Origin: Sporosarcina sp. BI001-red
Lineage (GTDB): Bacteria; Bacillota; Bacilli; Bacillales_A; Planococcaceae
Length of the DNA: 64,000 nt
Direction: 5' to 3'
Assembly (NCBI RefSeq): GCF_003384035.1
Contig: NZ_QQAK01000016.1
Location: 1-64,000, forward strand
The translations under genes and the position numbers were made by a program. This document shows, piece by piece, positions 33,996 through 41,908 of this stretch; position 1 is the first letter of the stretch, and each line of letters starts with the position of its first letter. The notes below the pieces were generated by a model, which saw nothing but the letters and a program-made list of their open reading frames with translations, was not told the DNA's origin and did not search any database.

Positions 33996-34280
33996 ATGTG
34001 GTTACTATTTGGGGCCATCGCAATAATAGCAACTTGTATAAATCTTTATATGTATAGAGCGGGCAAAGATTATAAATTGGCAATGGCAATGGGATTATCA
34101 TTTACAGCACTGACCATTGTTGCAGATTACAGTATGGTGTCCGATTGGGTAAAGGCGGAAGATTGGTCTGCTTTATTAGATGTAGTGCCCGGTATGGCAA
34201 TGGCATTATGGGTCTTGACGATTATATCGATTTTGTTAAATATAACGCCTATACTTTTAGAGCTAAAGAATAAAAAATAA
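33996..34280 (+). CDS. Small membrane protein (94 residues)
   Basis: CGGAGGT lies before ATG 33996. Three hydrophobic segments (about 2-20, 30-45, 66-87) enclose an acidic tryptophan-containing loop (DWVKAEDWSALLD). Similar proteins occur in bacilli and enterococci without known function. Confidence 0.65.
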   Translation: MWLLFGAIAIIATCINLYMYRAGKDYKLAMAMGLSFTALTIVADYSMVSDWVKAEDWSALLDVVPGMAMALWVLTIISILLNITPILLELKNKK

Positions 34281-34429
34281 TTGCTTATAGTTGCATCATT
34301 TATAGGATGCGCAATTATTGTGTAAAACTTTACGTAGAACTAAGGGAGATACTTGTCGCATAAGCTTTGTGCTTCAACCTATCCAGAATAACGCCCAATA
34401 CATAGAAAAAGTAGAAATGAGGTGGATCA

Positions 34430-35263
34430 ATGGAAGAGCTAAAGCGCCAATTAATAGAGATTAAAAAAAGTGACTACAATTTCACTGGTTATGATCTCAA
34501 TAAGTTGATTTTAGAAATGCTAAAGGACATTGGATCAACAGACAGTGAACTGCGTGATGAATTGATTTATATTACATTTGGTCAATTGATCAGGATAAAA
34601 AATGTTCTAACCAAGAACCAGATAAAACAACTTTTAGATAGTTGTGTTGATGATCAACATCTATTTTATAAGTTAGGAGAAAGTGAAACTGATTCTGTAT
34701 TTGTAAGGTCATTCTCAGTATTGATTTTACCTCTTATTCTGAATGTAGATCAGCACGACTCCTTTTTGTCCGAAAGTGAAATAAAGTACGTACGAAAACG
34801 GCTTTTCACTTATGTCAGGAAAGAAAAAGATGTAAGAGGATATGTAGAGGGGAAGGGATGGGCACATTCTTTGGCTCATGCTGCCGATGCATTGGGGGAG
34901 ATTGCCAAGCATCGCTACATACATGAAGATGATTTAATAGAGCTATTGGAAGTTATTAATGCTAAAGTTCTTTATTCTACTTCTGTTTATACTCACAATG
35001 AAGATGAGCGCTTGGCACTCTCAGCTTTTGAAACAATCGATAGAGGGTTATTAAGTGATCAACAAATTGTAAATTGGATTAACAATTTGAAAATTCAATT
35101 AGACACTCAAAAGAAACTTGTACCTGACCTTAACGGCGTGTATCTTAAGCTGAATGTACGAAATTTCCTATACAATTTATATTTTCGCCTTTGCTATAAC
35201 AATGTGGGGATTACTCTCCAAAAAGAGATTGAAAAAGTGTTGGACTCCATTCGAGACTTTTAA
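34430..35263 (+). CDS. DUF2785 domain-containing protein
   Basis: A 277-residue all-helical soluble protein. The diagnostic centre is D-V-R-G-Y-V-E-G-K-G-W-A-H-S-L-A-H-A-A-D-A-L, and L-S-A-F-E-T-I-D-R-G-L-L follows in the C-terminal half. DUF2785 is widespread in Firmicutes and of unknown function. GAGGTGG precedes the ATG. Confidence 0.9.
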   Translation: MEELKRQLIEIKKSDYNFTGYDLNKLILEMLKDIGSTDSELRDELIYITFGQLIRIKNVLTKNQIKQLLDSCVDDQHLFYKLGESETDSVFVRSFSVLILPLILNVDQHDSFLSESEIKYVRKRLFTYVRKEKDVRGYVEGKGWAHSLAHAADALGEIAKHRYIHEDDLIELLEVINAKVLYSTSVYTHNEDERLALSAFETIDRGLLSDQQIVNWINNLKIQLDTQKKLVPDLNGVYLKLNVRNFLYNLYFRLCYNNVGITLQKEIEKVLDSIRDF

Positions 35264-35361
35264 TGAGCAATGCAGCAAGCAAACTAATGCCTTTGGGACA
35301 GAATAGTTAGTCGTTTAGTTTAATAAGAACATTCATGTCACTTTTTCAGGGGGGATTTTTA

Positions 35362-35589
35362 GTGAGAATTATGAGAGGCGTTGCTTTTGTTTTTGTAGTT
35401 CTGGTTGTAACTTGGGCTTTTATTACTGGTATAAATAGTTTTTCACCCTTCATGCTATTACTTGTCGGGGCTGTACTATTAATCGCGGGTTTATTAGATT
35501 TGAAGCTAAAACGAAAGATAAACGCCATTATTTCATTTACCGCAACAGCGATTGTACTTTCCGCCTCGACCTATATTATCTTAACCTAA
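35362..35589 (+). CDS. Small membrane protein (75 residues)
   Basis: AGGGGGGA lies 6 nt before GTG 35362; the ATG at 35335 is upstream of that site and unlikely. Three hydrophobic segments and one short basic loop (DLKLKRKIN). Function unknown. Confidence 0.5.
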   Translation: MRIMRGVAFVFVVLVVTWAFITGINSFSPFMLLLVGAVLLIAGLLDLKLKRKINAIISFTATAIVLSASTYIILT

Positions 35590-35745
35590 CGGGGCGATAG
35601 CGGTGTCACACGACTTTGTGCAATAGGGCCATTTAACAGCATAAGATTAGTGCCCCAAACGGTCCAAACTTTATTGAATGCTGAAACTTAAAAGGCATTC
35701 ATCCGTATAAATTAGTAAAGAAAATGAGATAAGGGGGGATAAAAG

Positions 35746-36039
35746 ATGGCTACTTGGTTAATTACAATTGGTGTGTTCGTTGTTATGTTGTTTTTTTTCA
35801 ATATGCTCATGGGATATCGAAAAGGGAATATTTCGTTAGAGTTGGATGGTAGATATACAAATCTCACGGATCAGGCAAATGCAGTTACTGATGAATTAAA
35901 AAAACAAGGAAAAACTGCGGAATATAAGGGAGACGGTCAGTACTTAGTTGATGGACGTTCTTATGTCGTACTAAAACGCCAGGTTTCAATGGGTGGAGTT
36001 CCACTTGAGAGAACAGTATTAGTCCCACAAAAAAAGTAA
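35746..36039 (+). CDS. Membrane-anchored hypothetical protein (97 residues)
   Basis: AAGGGGGG precedes the ATG. One N-terminal membrane segment (about 3-22) is followed by a small soluble domain (LTDQANAVTDELKKQGKTAE, then Q-Y-L-V-D-G-R-S-Y-V-V-L-K-R). The domain looks like a compact alpha/beta unit on the inner or outer face. The family occurs in bacilli; role unknown. A terminator follows. Confidence 0.6.
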   Translation: MATWLITIGVFVVMLFFFNMLMGYRKGNISLELDGRYTNLTDQANAVTDELKKQGKTAEYKGDGQYLVDGRSYVVLKRQVSMGGVPLERTVLVPQKK

Positions 36040-36061
36040 TAATCGACCTTTTTCATCTGCA

Positions 36062-36102
36062 GGAAAGACTGTATAGAATTCCTATATGGTCTTTCTTTTT
36101 TG
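36062..36102 (+). terminator. Rho-independent terminator
   Basis: GAAAGACTGTATAG pairs with CTATATGGTCTTTC, followed by TTTTTT. It ends the gene at 35746. The 250 nt after it hold nothing recognisable. Confidence 0.8.
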
Positions 36103-36355
36103 AAATGATGGATATTGTTTTAAATAGTCATGGCAGTTGTTGACGTGGGGGAAAAGTTGGAGATAACTTCAGGGGCTCACCTATCACTATAAAATGATCA
36201 AATTGCTTATGCAGCTCTTTTATCTAATTGAAGTAACGAACTAGGTTAGTTGAATAAGGTGTATGTTTTATCATTAAACAAAAATGATAGATGATCAAAG
36301 AAAAGAAGTAATCCAATTGAATAGTAGTTTCGATGAGACGTTCCGTTAGATAAGA

Positions 36356-36393
36356 ATAAGCCATTTCCTCCACAATCGGAGGGAATGGCTTTC
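36356..36393 (-). terminator. Terminator of the HEAT-repeat gene
   Basis: AAGCCATT-CCTCC and GGAGG-AATGGCTT form a 13-bp stem. The T-tract is poor on both strands, so the strength is uncertain. Confidence 0.6.
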
Positions 36394-36417
36394 CTTCATA
36401 AATCGCAAAACTACTGA

Positions 36418-36846
36418 TTACAGTTTTGCCCAACGTTCCTCTAACCAGTCCATAAATTGTTCACCTTTGTCGCCTTCATACGCATCAAAGACATCTAGAC
36501 GCATCCGTTTTAGTTTATCCGCAAAGTCTGCCAAGGTATGGTCCTTCGGCAAGCTCTTTTTCACCCGTAGGAAAATCTTGTCTGTGCCTTTGATAATATC
36601 AAAACGTGCAGGTGATGGTTTCTCTACGTCCTCGCCAAACGCCGCAAGTGCTTCATAGGCTGCTACTTGCACCTTGTTGACAGTATCATGCTGCATACGG
36701 TTTTTTAATAGATCTATGACTTTTTCATGTTGATAAGCCGATAACATTTCCACTGCTTCTAAACGCTCTCGCCAGCTAGACGTATAATTGGCCTGTTTTT
36801 TTAATGTTTCATACTGCTCAGGTAATTCTGTTTCAAATTGTTTCAA
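36418..36846 (-). CDS. HEAT-repeat domain protein
   Basis: A 142-residue helical protein. One clear HEAT-like repeat pair lies in the centre (WRERLEAVEMLSAYQHEKVI, then D-T-V-N-K-V-Q-V-A-A-Y-E-A-L-A-A-F-G). The C-terminus is charged and ends W-L-E-E-R-W-A-K-L. Such repeats bind other proteins. TTG start with GAGGTG 7 nt upstream. Confidence 0.75.
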   Translation of the reverse strand: MKQFETELPEQYETLKKQANYTSSWRERLEAVEMLSAYQHEKVIDLLKNRMQHDTVNKVQVAAYEALAAFGEDVEKPSPARFDIIKGTDKIFLRVKKSLPKDHTLADFADKLKRMRLDVFDAYEGDKGEQFMDWLEERWAKL

Positions 36847-37187
36847 GTAATTGCACCTCTTTTTTTAACTAAAGGAAAAATGAATTCTTCTTCTTTTGCT
36901 ACTCTTATTATACGGTGTCTGGGTGAAAATAGCGATGAATCGTTGGTAAGGATATATATAGAAAATGGAAACTAACTACATTTGGAAATTATAGTGACTT
37001 TTTATCACTAGTAGAACGTGAGGTAGAAGACTCACTTGACTTATATATACGTACAATCAGTTAAACAGCATCTCAATCGTAAACAACTGCTACCCATTGT
37101 TCACGAAGCGTTTGCCAAGCAAACGAGTAACTCATGGTGTGCAAGAAACAAACATGAGAGTTTGACAGCATGAAACACTGTCATAAG
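36847..37187. other. Intergenic region before the rearranged block
   Basis: AT-rich, with no gene, promoter or repeat that I can support. Confidence 0.4.
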
Positions 37188-37188
37188 A

Positions 37189-37247
37189 CTAAAAAAAGCC
37201 AGGACTTCACTGAATTCATCATTCAATGAAGTCCTGGCTTTTTTTGT
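37189..37247 (-). terminator. Terminator, duplicated with the GH18 fragment
   Basis: AAAAAAAGCCAGGACTTCA pairs with TGAAGTCCTGGCTTTTTTT. The same hairpin lies at 47682 next to the intact gene, with one base changed in the loop. Confidence 0.9.
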
Positions 37248-37250
37248 GTG

Positions 37251-37589
37251 CTACAATCTCTTCCGAATCGTGAAATTGTCTTCGAGCAATAACCAACTTT
37301 GCGGGAACGGATAGCCCAATACCCAGTAACTGATGCCGCGTAAATTATACTTTTTCACCAGATCGAACTTTGCCTGGGCGCTACGGGCGTCTTCGAACCA
37401 TACTTCATGGGTGTGACCTGCAGCATCGTTGTACCGGTAGAACGGAGATTGCGCGACCGAATCGTATTGAATGGCCACTTGGTGCTGGATGGCGCGAAGG
37501 GTCGCTTCTTGCGGACTGAATGTTTCCGCTTCCTGTCCCTGGACGAAGGGCAGGAGCCAATCGCGTGCGTAAATCTCGAAGTCCATCAT
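37251..37589 (-). pseudogene. Truncated C-terminal copy of the LysM-GH18 hydrolase
   Basis: About 112 codons match the C-terminal end of the gene at 47744 without gaps (F-E-I-Y-A-R-D-W-L-L-P-F-V-Q-G-Q-E-A-E-T-F, and the common end NFTIRKRL). The LysM domain, the catalytic D-x-x-D-x-E-like segment and the start are missing. Homology stops at 37578-37588, where GrpB sequence begins on the other strand. Even if an ATG at the edge were used, only a fragment would result. Confidence 0.85.
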
Positions 37590-37988
37590 ATCGGTAGTAC
37601 AGCAGTGAGCGGATTGTCTGCAAAGCCGGTGATCGACCTGTTGCTAGTCGTTCAATCGATTTCACGTGTAGATCAAGTGAATGAGGCGATGCGTGATATT
37701 GGGTATGAAGCCAAAGGTGAAAATGGAATTAAAGGAAGGCGCTTTTTTCAAAAGGGTGGCAATGCGAGGAGTCATCACGTTCACGTATTTGAAGAAGGAA
37801 GTCCTGCCATTACTCGTCATCTTTTGTTTCGAGATTTTTTAAGAGCGTATCCTACTCGCGCGAAGGAATATGGGGAGTTGAAAACACGATTAGCCGTGCA
37901 ATATCCGTTTGATATCTATAAGTATATAGAAGGAAAATCGGAGTTAATCCAACAAATTGAATCGGATGCTGCTCACTGGTCTCGGTAA
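37578..37988 (+). pseudogene. 5'-truncated GrpB gene (second copy)
   Basis: From 37578 the sequence matches the intact GrpB gene at 30374-30781, including H-H-I-G-S-T-A-V-S-G-L-S-A-K-P-V-I-D-L-L-L. The first about 35 residues are replaced by DNA that is the inverted end of the GH18 copy. An open frame happens to run back through that DNA to an ATG at 37407, but without a ribosome binding site, so it is best called a pseudogene or accidental chimera. Confidence 0.8.
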
Positions 37989-38072
37989 TCGTTAGAGGTG
38001 GGGGATTCGTGTTCGTGACAAGGCATTAAATGTAGTACATAAGAGCGTCACACTGGAAAAGGAGAAGAGCTC

Positions 38073-38519
38073 ATGAACTATGACATCCGACACGTACGTG
38101 AAGAAAATAGAAGAGAGTTGTTATCTTTACGTGTGGCTGAAGATCAGCTGGGCTTCATCGAACCCATAGAAGAGTGCTTATTGGATGCGGAGAAATGGAC
38201 GGAATTTCGGCCAGTTGGGTTATATGTCGATAACGTTCCCGTTGGCTTTGCGATGTATGGATCTTTACGGGATAGCCAAGGAGGAACCAATCTTTGGATT
38301 GACCGCATGCTGATTGATGAACGGTATCAGAGAAGAGGATACGGTCGTCGATTTATGGAATTACTCATTGAACGAGTATTGAAAGAATATGGAGAGCAGC
38401 CGATTTACTTAAGTGTTTACGCGGAAAATCAGGGTGCACTCCGGTTGTATGAAATGCTAGGTTTCGTATTAATCGGTGAATATGATGCAGATGGTGAAGA
38501 GATTATGCGTAAGGACTAG
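38073..38519 (+). CDS. GNAT acetyltransferase, BltD/diamine acetyltransferase-like (copy 2)
   Basis: A 148-residue paralogue of the gene at 30892 with the same order of motifs (E-E-N-R-R-E-L-L-S-L-R-V-A-E-D-Q-L-G-F-I-E, then R-Y-Q-R-R-G-Y-G-R-R, then A-L-R-L-Y-E-M-L-G-F). It is intact, and GGAGAAGAGC precedes its ATG. It belongs to the duplicated GrpB-GNAT block; two diverged copies could differ in substrate. Confidence 0.85.
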   Translation: MNYDIRHVREENRRELLSLRVAEDQLGFIEPIEECLLDAEKWTEFRPVGLYVDNVPVGFAMYGSLRDSQGGTNLWIDRMLIDERYQRRGYGRRFMELLIERVLKEYGEQPIYLSVYAENQGALRLYEMLGFVLIGEYDADGEEIMRKD

Positions 38520-38525
38520 TAGCCA

Positions 38526-38942
38526 TTAATCATAAATGGTCGCTTTCCCTTGTTCACGCAACGTGTTCAAAGATGTCATCATATAAGTGATTTCTTCATC
38601 GGTATGGCGTTCCCATTTACCCAACTCAGCTATTATTTTTACCGGTGATTTAGAACGGTAGGAACGTGCCGCATTGCCTGGGAATCGTTTGTCCGTCACG
38701 TTAGGGTCGTTTTCGAAGTTGCCTGTCGGTTCGACAATGTAAATTCGTTCCTTGGATCCAGAAGTGGCTAGTTTAGCGCCCCATTTGGCGGCATCAATGG
38801 TTGCGGTGACATAGATATGGTTGGACTTTTTGTCCTGATAATTCGATTCATAGAGTGGCTTGAGAAAGTCCCCGATCTGCAGTTCCGCTTTCGTACCATG
38901 AAAGAAAGTCCCCTTCTCTTGTAACGTTGTTTGGTTGTCCAT
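38526..38942 (-). CDS. arr: Rifampin ADP-ribosyltransferase
   Basis: A 138-residue Arr enzyme, which moves ADP-ribose from NAD+ to the ansa-chain hydroxyl of rifamycins and so inactivates them. Family residues are F-F-H-G-T-K-A-E-L (His15), N-H-I-Y-V-T-A-T (Tyr44), A-x-W-G-A-K-L-A and I-Y-I-V-E-P-T-G-x-F-E-N-D-P-N-V-T-D-K-R-F-P-G-N-P/A. AAGGAG lies 9 nt before the ATG. It is likely an intrinsic gene, as in many bacilli, though it lies in a rearranged region. Confidence 0.9.
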   Translation of the reverse strand: MDNQTTLQEKGTFFHGTKAELQIGDFLKPLYESNYQDKKSNHIYVTATIDAAKWGAKLATSGSKERIYIVEPTGNFENDPNVTDKRFPGNAARSYRSKSPVKIIAELGKWERHTDEEITYMMTSLNTLREQGKATIYD

Positions 38943-39285
38943 TCAACTTTACTCCTTCTATTGCAAATTTGTATGTATCAGTATAGGGCAGCAGGTAGTC
39001 TATTAGTGATTTTTCCGTTTTGGTATAATGGAAGCAAAGGGAGTACTGTCGTACGGCAAATGGGCAGGCTCTTTAAAAGTATATGTTCAGTTAATTGGTG
39101 GAAACTAAGTTTCTTAACACTTTTTATGGGCTTGGTGTATAGAAAACAATTTTTTTTATGTCAAAATTTGCTTAACGTATGTTTTCCGCGAAATGTTGGT
39201 GATACCCCTATATCAATAACACAATATATCTTTTATTAGTACAGTGGGCAAAGCACCGACATCCTAACAAAACACATGGTGGAGA
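38943..39285. other. Intergenic region before the mobile-element remnants
   Basis: No supported gene. It may contain the decayed 5' side of the group II intron, but no domain I-IV structure is recognisable. Confidence 0.4.
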
Positions 39286-39566
39286 ATGAATAAATATTGG
39301 CATGAAATGTATGAGAAGAGATGGGTGTTCATGGCAGATGGACATAGCCTCGTAAACTTGAGAAGAATAAAAATCATTCGGCACCCTAAATTACAGATTT
39401 CTAAAAATCCCTTCTTGCACGAAGCGTATTTTGTAAAAAGAAAAATGAAATTACAATCACTGGTTGCCGCCAGAAATGGTGAAGAAATGCTTGAGCCGTA
39501 TGAGCGGGAAACTCTCACGTACGGTTCTTAGACGGAGGAAAGGGAGTAATCCCTTTTCTTTAGTCG
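39286..39566 (+). mobile_element. 3' remnant of a group II intron
   Basis: The frame at 39286 encodes K-R-W-V-F-M-A-D-G-x-S-L-V-N-L and RRIKIIRHPKLQISKNPF, matching the C-terminal part of group II intron reverse transcriptase/maturases. At 39493-39530 follows a typical domain V hairpin (GAGCCGTATGAG ... CACGTACGGTTC), then a domain VI-like hairpin (AAAGGGAGTAATCCCTTT). The reverse-transcriptase core and the intron 5' end are absent, so the element is dead. The 3' splice end is near 39566 but not certain. Confidence 0.75.
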
Positions 39567-39846
39567 ATTATACAAGCCACGAATAGCGTGAAACCTTGGT
39601 ATCCCTAGGAATACGGCAGTCCTTCTCCGCTAAAGGTTGCCCATATGATAATGCGCCTATTGAAAGTTTTCATGCTATATTGAAAAAGGAATTCGTCTAT
39701 CGAACCCTATTTAAGTCTCTTTTAAAGATGCAAGAACACAACTATTTCAGTATATTGATGGGCGTTATAATCGAAATCAAATTCACTCCGCTTTAGGGTA
39801 TAGAAAGCCTCAGCAAATGGAGGATTTCTTGTCCTCAGCAGCATAA
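39567..39846 (+). mobile_element. IS3-family transposase remnant
   Basis: The end of an IS3-type OrfB: S-A-K-G-C-P-Y-D-N-A-P-I-E-S-F-H-A-I-L-K-K-E-F-V carries the last part of the DDE integrase core. After a frameshift near 39725 it continues L-F-Q-Y-I-D-G-R-Y-N-R-N-Q-I-H-S-A-L-G-Y to the stop at 39844. Terminal inverted repeats are not seen. The intron remnant lies directly upstream, as if it had inserted into this element. Confidence 0.75.
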
Positions 39847-39902
39847 TAAAGTCTTCTTTTTGTGTCCATCTACTTGACAGAAGTCCACTAGATTATAAAA
39901 AA

Positions 39903-39930
39903 TTGCAGGGTATATTTCATGACTGTCGTC
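39903..39930 (+). promoter_or_regulatory. ECF-sigma-type promoter
   Basis: TTGCAGG and CGTC are separated by 17 nt. A CGTC(T) -10 is typical for ECF sigma factors such as the Bacillus SigW/SigM/SigX group. It fits autoregulation of the sigma gene that begins about 30 nt downstream. Confidence 0.45.
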
Positions 39931-39962
39931 TAACTATATGGAGTCTGTAAGGGGGGAGTGTT

Positions 39963-40505
39963 CTGGAGGAAGAAAAATGGATTAAAGATGTGCTCTCCGG
40001 CAGGCACGAATCCTACACTTATCTTGTGAAGGAATACCAGAGTAAGGTTTATCACGTATGTTTGAAAATAACCAGAGAAGAAGAGTCCGCCAAAGAATTG
40101 GCTCATGTCTCATTCACCAAAGCCTTTTATGCATTGTCCTCTTATCGGGAAGAAGCGGCTTTTGGAACATGGCTGTATCGTATCGCAGTTCGGACTTGTT
40201 TGGATTGGAGGAAAGCGAATCAGCGTGAATGGAGACACCGCGAAGTAGCTGCCGGTCCAGCCTCTAATCAAGCAACCGTTGAGACTCCCGAGAAACTCCT
40301 CTTGGACCAGGAGATGAAGTCGGAACTGATGCAGCTGGTAAAAGAATTGAAGGAACCCTATAAATCCGTCGTCTATTTATACTTTTTTCGCGGACTGTCC
40401 TACAGAGAAATCGCAGAACAGACAGGCGCTGCAGAAAAAACCATTGAATCGCAATTGTACAGGGCGAAAAAAATCCTTCGTAAGAACAAGGAGAGATTAC
40501 GATGA
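39963..40505 (+). CDS. ECF RNA polymerase sigma factor
   Basis: A 180-residue sigma-70 family protein: region 2 (Y-L-V-K-E-Y-Q-S-K-V-Y-H-V-C-L-K-I, F-G-T-W-L-Y-R-I-A-V-R-T-C-L-D-W-R-K) and region 4 (Y-K-S-V-V-Y-L-Y-F-F-R-G-L-S-Y-R-E-I-A-E-Q-T-G, T-I-E-S-Q-L-Y-R-A-K-K). No ATG, GTG or TTG lies where the conserved N-terminus should begin. The frame reads L-E-E-E-K-W-I-K-D-V-L from CTG 39963, 5 nt after AGGGGGGAG, so a CTG start is proposed; otherwise GTG 39990 would cut 9 residues. The anti-sigma gene overlaps by 4 nt. Confidence 0.85.
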   Translation: MEEEKWIKDVLSGRHESYTYLVKEYQSKVYHVCLKITREEESAKELAHVSFTKAFYALSSYREEAAFGTWLYRIAVRTCLDWRKANQREWRHREVAAGPASNQATVETPEKLLLDQEMKSELMQLVKELKEPYKSVVYLYFFRGLSYREIAEQTGAAEKTIESQLYRAKKILRKNKERLR

Positions 40506-40930
40506 AATGTGATTCGGTACAGATGAACATCACAACGTACCAGGAGAATTCGCTACATCCGGTCAGAATGAAGGAGATCGAAACCCACTTAGAGGAATGT
40601 GTAGCGTGTAGAGAATGGTATCAGGAGGTGCTGGAGCTGGAAACCATATGGAATAATCCTGCTCTTCCCGCACTTGAAGAAGATTTTACTGTGGCTATTA
40701 TGACTGCCATCAGCAGAAGACCCCTTCCCTACCGGCGGAATAATAGTTTCAATCCGCTGTTAAAAATGGCCTTGGCATCCGCCTGTGCATTGATCTTGTT
40801 TATGTACAACGGAGAAGAATTTTTTGAAGCTGCCGCATCCCATATCGGAAATTATAATGAACACTTCGCGCACTCCATATCGAGTATGTTTCACAACTTA
40901 TCAGCAACTCATAAAGGGGGAGTATCCTAA
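40502..40930 (+). CDS. Zinc-finger anti-sigma factor
   Basis: A 142-residue membrane protein. The N-terminal cytoplasmic part has the ZAS motif H-x3-C-x2-C (E-T-H-L-E-E-C-V-A-C-R-E-W), which binds the cognate sigma factor. One membrane segment lies at about 86-100, and the outer part is short. The ATG overlaps the sigma stop (ATGA), a typical coupled sigma/anti-sigma pair. Confidence 0.85.
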   Translation: MKCDSVQMNITTYQENSLHPVRMKEIETHLEECVACREWYQEVLELETIWNNPALPALEEDFTVAIMTAISRRPLPYRRNNSFNPLLKMALASACALILFMYNGEEFFEAAASHIGNYNEHFAHSISSMFHNLSATHKGGVS

Positions 40931-41428
40931 ATGGATCGCAAAAAGATGAGAATGAGTATCACATTTGTTTTAGCCCTCGTTCCGGGGCTAGGCCATTATT
41001 ATTTGGGCTTTAATCAATTGGGATTGAAGTTCATGATTGCTTCTTTCGCCTGCATCAGCCTAATTCCTACGTTTCCGATGGTGTTCCCATTTGCCCTTGC
41101 TACGATATGGTTTTATCAACTATTCGGCGCTATGCAGAAAGCTTCATGGCTGAATAAGAACCTGGATTTGCAGGAAAGTCCGGTATGGACGAATCCAAAC
41201 ACAATGTTCGAAGAAATGGAACATGATGGAACCGGTTCTTCCTTATATATCGGCATTGGAATTGTAGGGGCTGGCTTGCTTGTTGCCATGGTAACCCTAT
41301 TCCCTCACCTGCGAGAATGGATATTGGAACCAAAGAATGGAAGTATGCTTGTAGCTGCTGGATTAATTATATATGGAGCAACTATAATCGTCAGACATTT
41401 GATGGATAAGAAAGGTAGGCCCAGTTGA
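40931..41428 (+). CDS. Multi-helix membrane protein of the sigma operon
   Basis: A 165-residue protein with about four hydrophobic segments. The start V-P-G-L-G-H-Y-Y-L-G-F-N-Q-L-G resembles the G-x-G-x-x-Y-x-G pattern of TM2-type membrane proteins. The ATG follows the anti-sigma stop directly. It may take part in sensing or be a member of the operon regulon. Confidence 0.75.
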   Translation: MDRKKMRMSITFVLALVPGLGHYYLGFNQLGLKFMIASFACISLIPTFPMVFPFALATIWFYQLFGAMQKASWLNKNLDLQESPVWTNPNTMFEEMEHDGTGSSLYIGIGIVGAGLLVAMVTLFPHLREWILEPKNGSMLVAAGLIIYGATIIVRHLMDKKGRPS

Positions 41429-41867
41429 GAATCTCTATTCACCGTATCTTTCGATCATTTTGGATGGTGTGGGAACGGGGAATTGACGCCTTCTGCGCAT
41501 TAGCGTAAAGCATATTGCTGACTTCGGTATCTGAAAGCTGTTCATCAAACTTCATAGGAGGCCAGCGTTAAGTGCGATGACGGCAGTTGGATTCAACAAG
41601 GCGACTGGTGACTTTCGATAGGATGATCATGACCAGAACTGGCGTTATGAACTTGGTTTCTATTTTCGGTTGGGTGGTCGGTTGATGTAGCCATCATCGC
41701 AGTAATCAGCGTATTCATACCCAATTGCTGCTCTATGAGCCCATCTCGTTTCGTTTTTCTACCTGATTATCTATAACAGTAATGCGGTTAGTCAAATTTC
41801 TGCTTGCATTGCGTTAAGCGCTGTGATTTATGGCGCTAGCTATTTTGCTTTACGTATCCAAAAGTGA
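41426..41867 (+). pseudogene. Broken fourth gene of the sigma operon
   Basis: A TTG-led frame overlapping the previous stop starts RISIHRIFRSFWMVWERGID and then breaks. Further on, in other frames, S-I-F-G-W-V-V-G and YNSNAVSQISACIALSAVIY continue to a TGA at 41865. It appears to have been a membrane protein with a helix near each end, now with several frameshifts and stops. Confidence 0.6.
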
Positions 41868-41908
41868 CTAATTAAAAAGCTATCTCATTAGACTAGGAGT
41901 AACTTATT

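Noticed and set aside
37407..37988. A complete 193-residue GrpB protein
   Set aside because: The first 57 codons are the reverse strand of the GH18 fragment and lack a ribosome binding site; the true GrpB start is missing.
38931..39239. A 102-codon plus-strand frame before the intron remnant
   Set aside because: It begins inside the arr start region and shows no ribosome binding site or family pattern.
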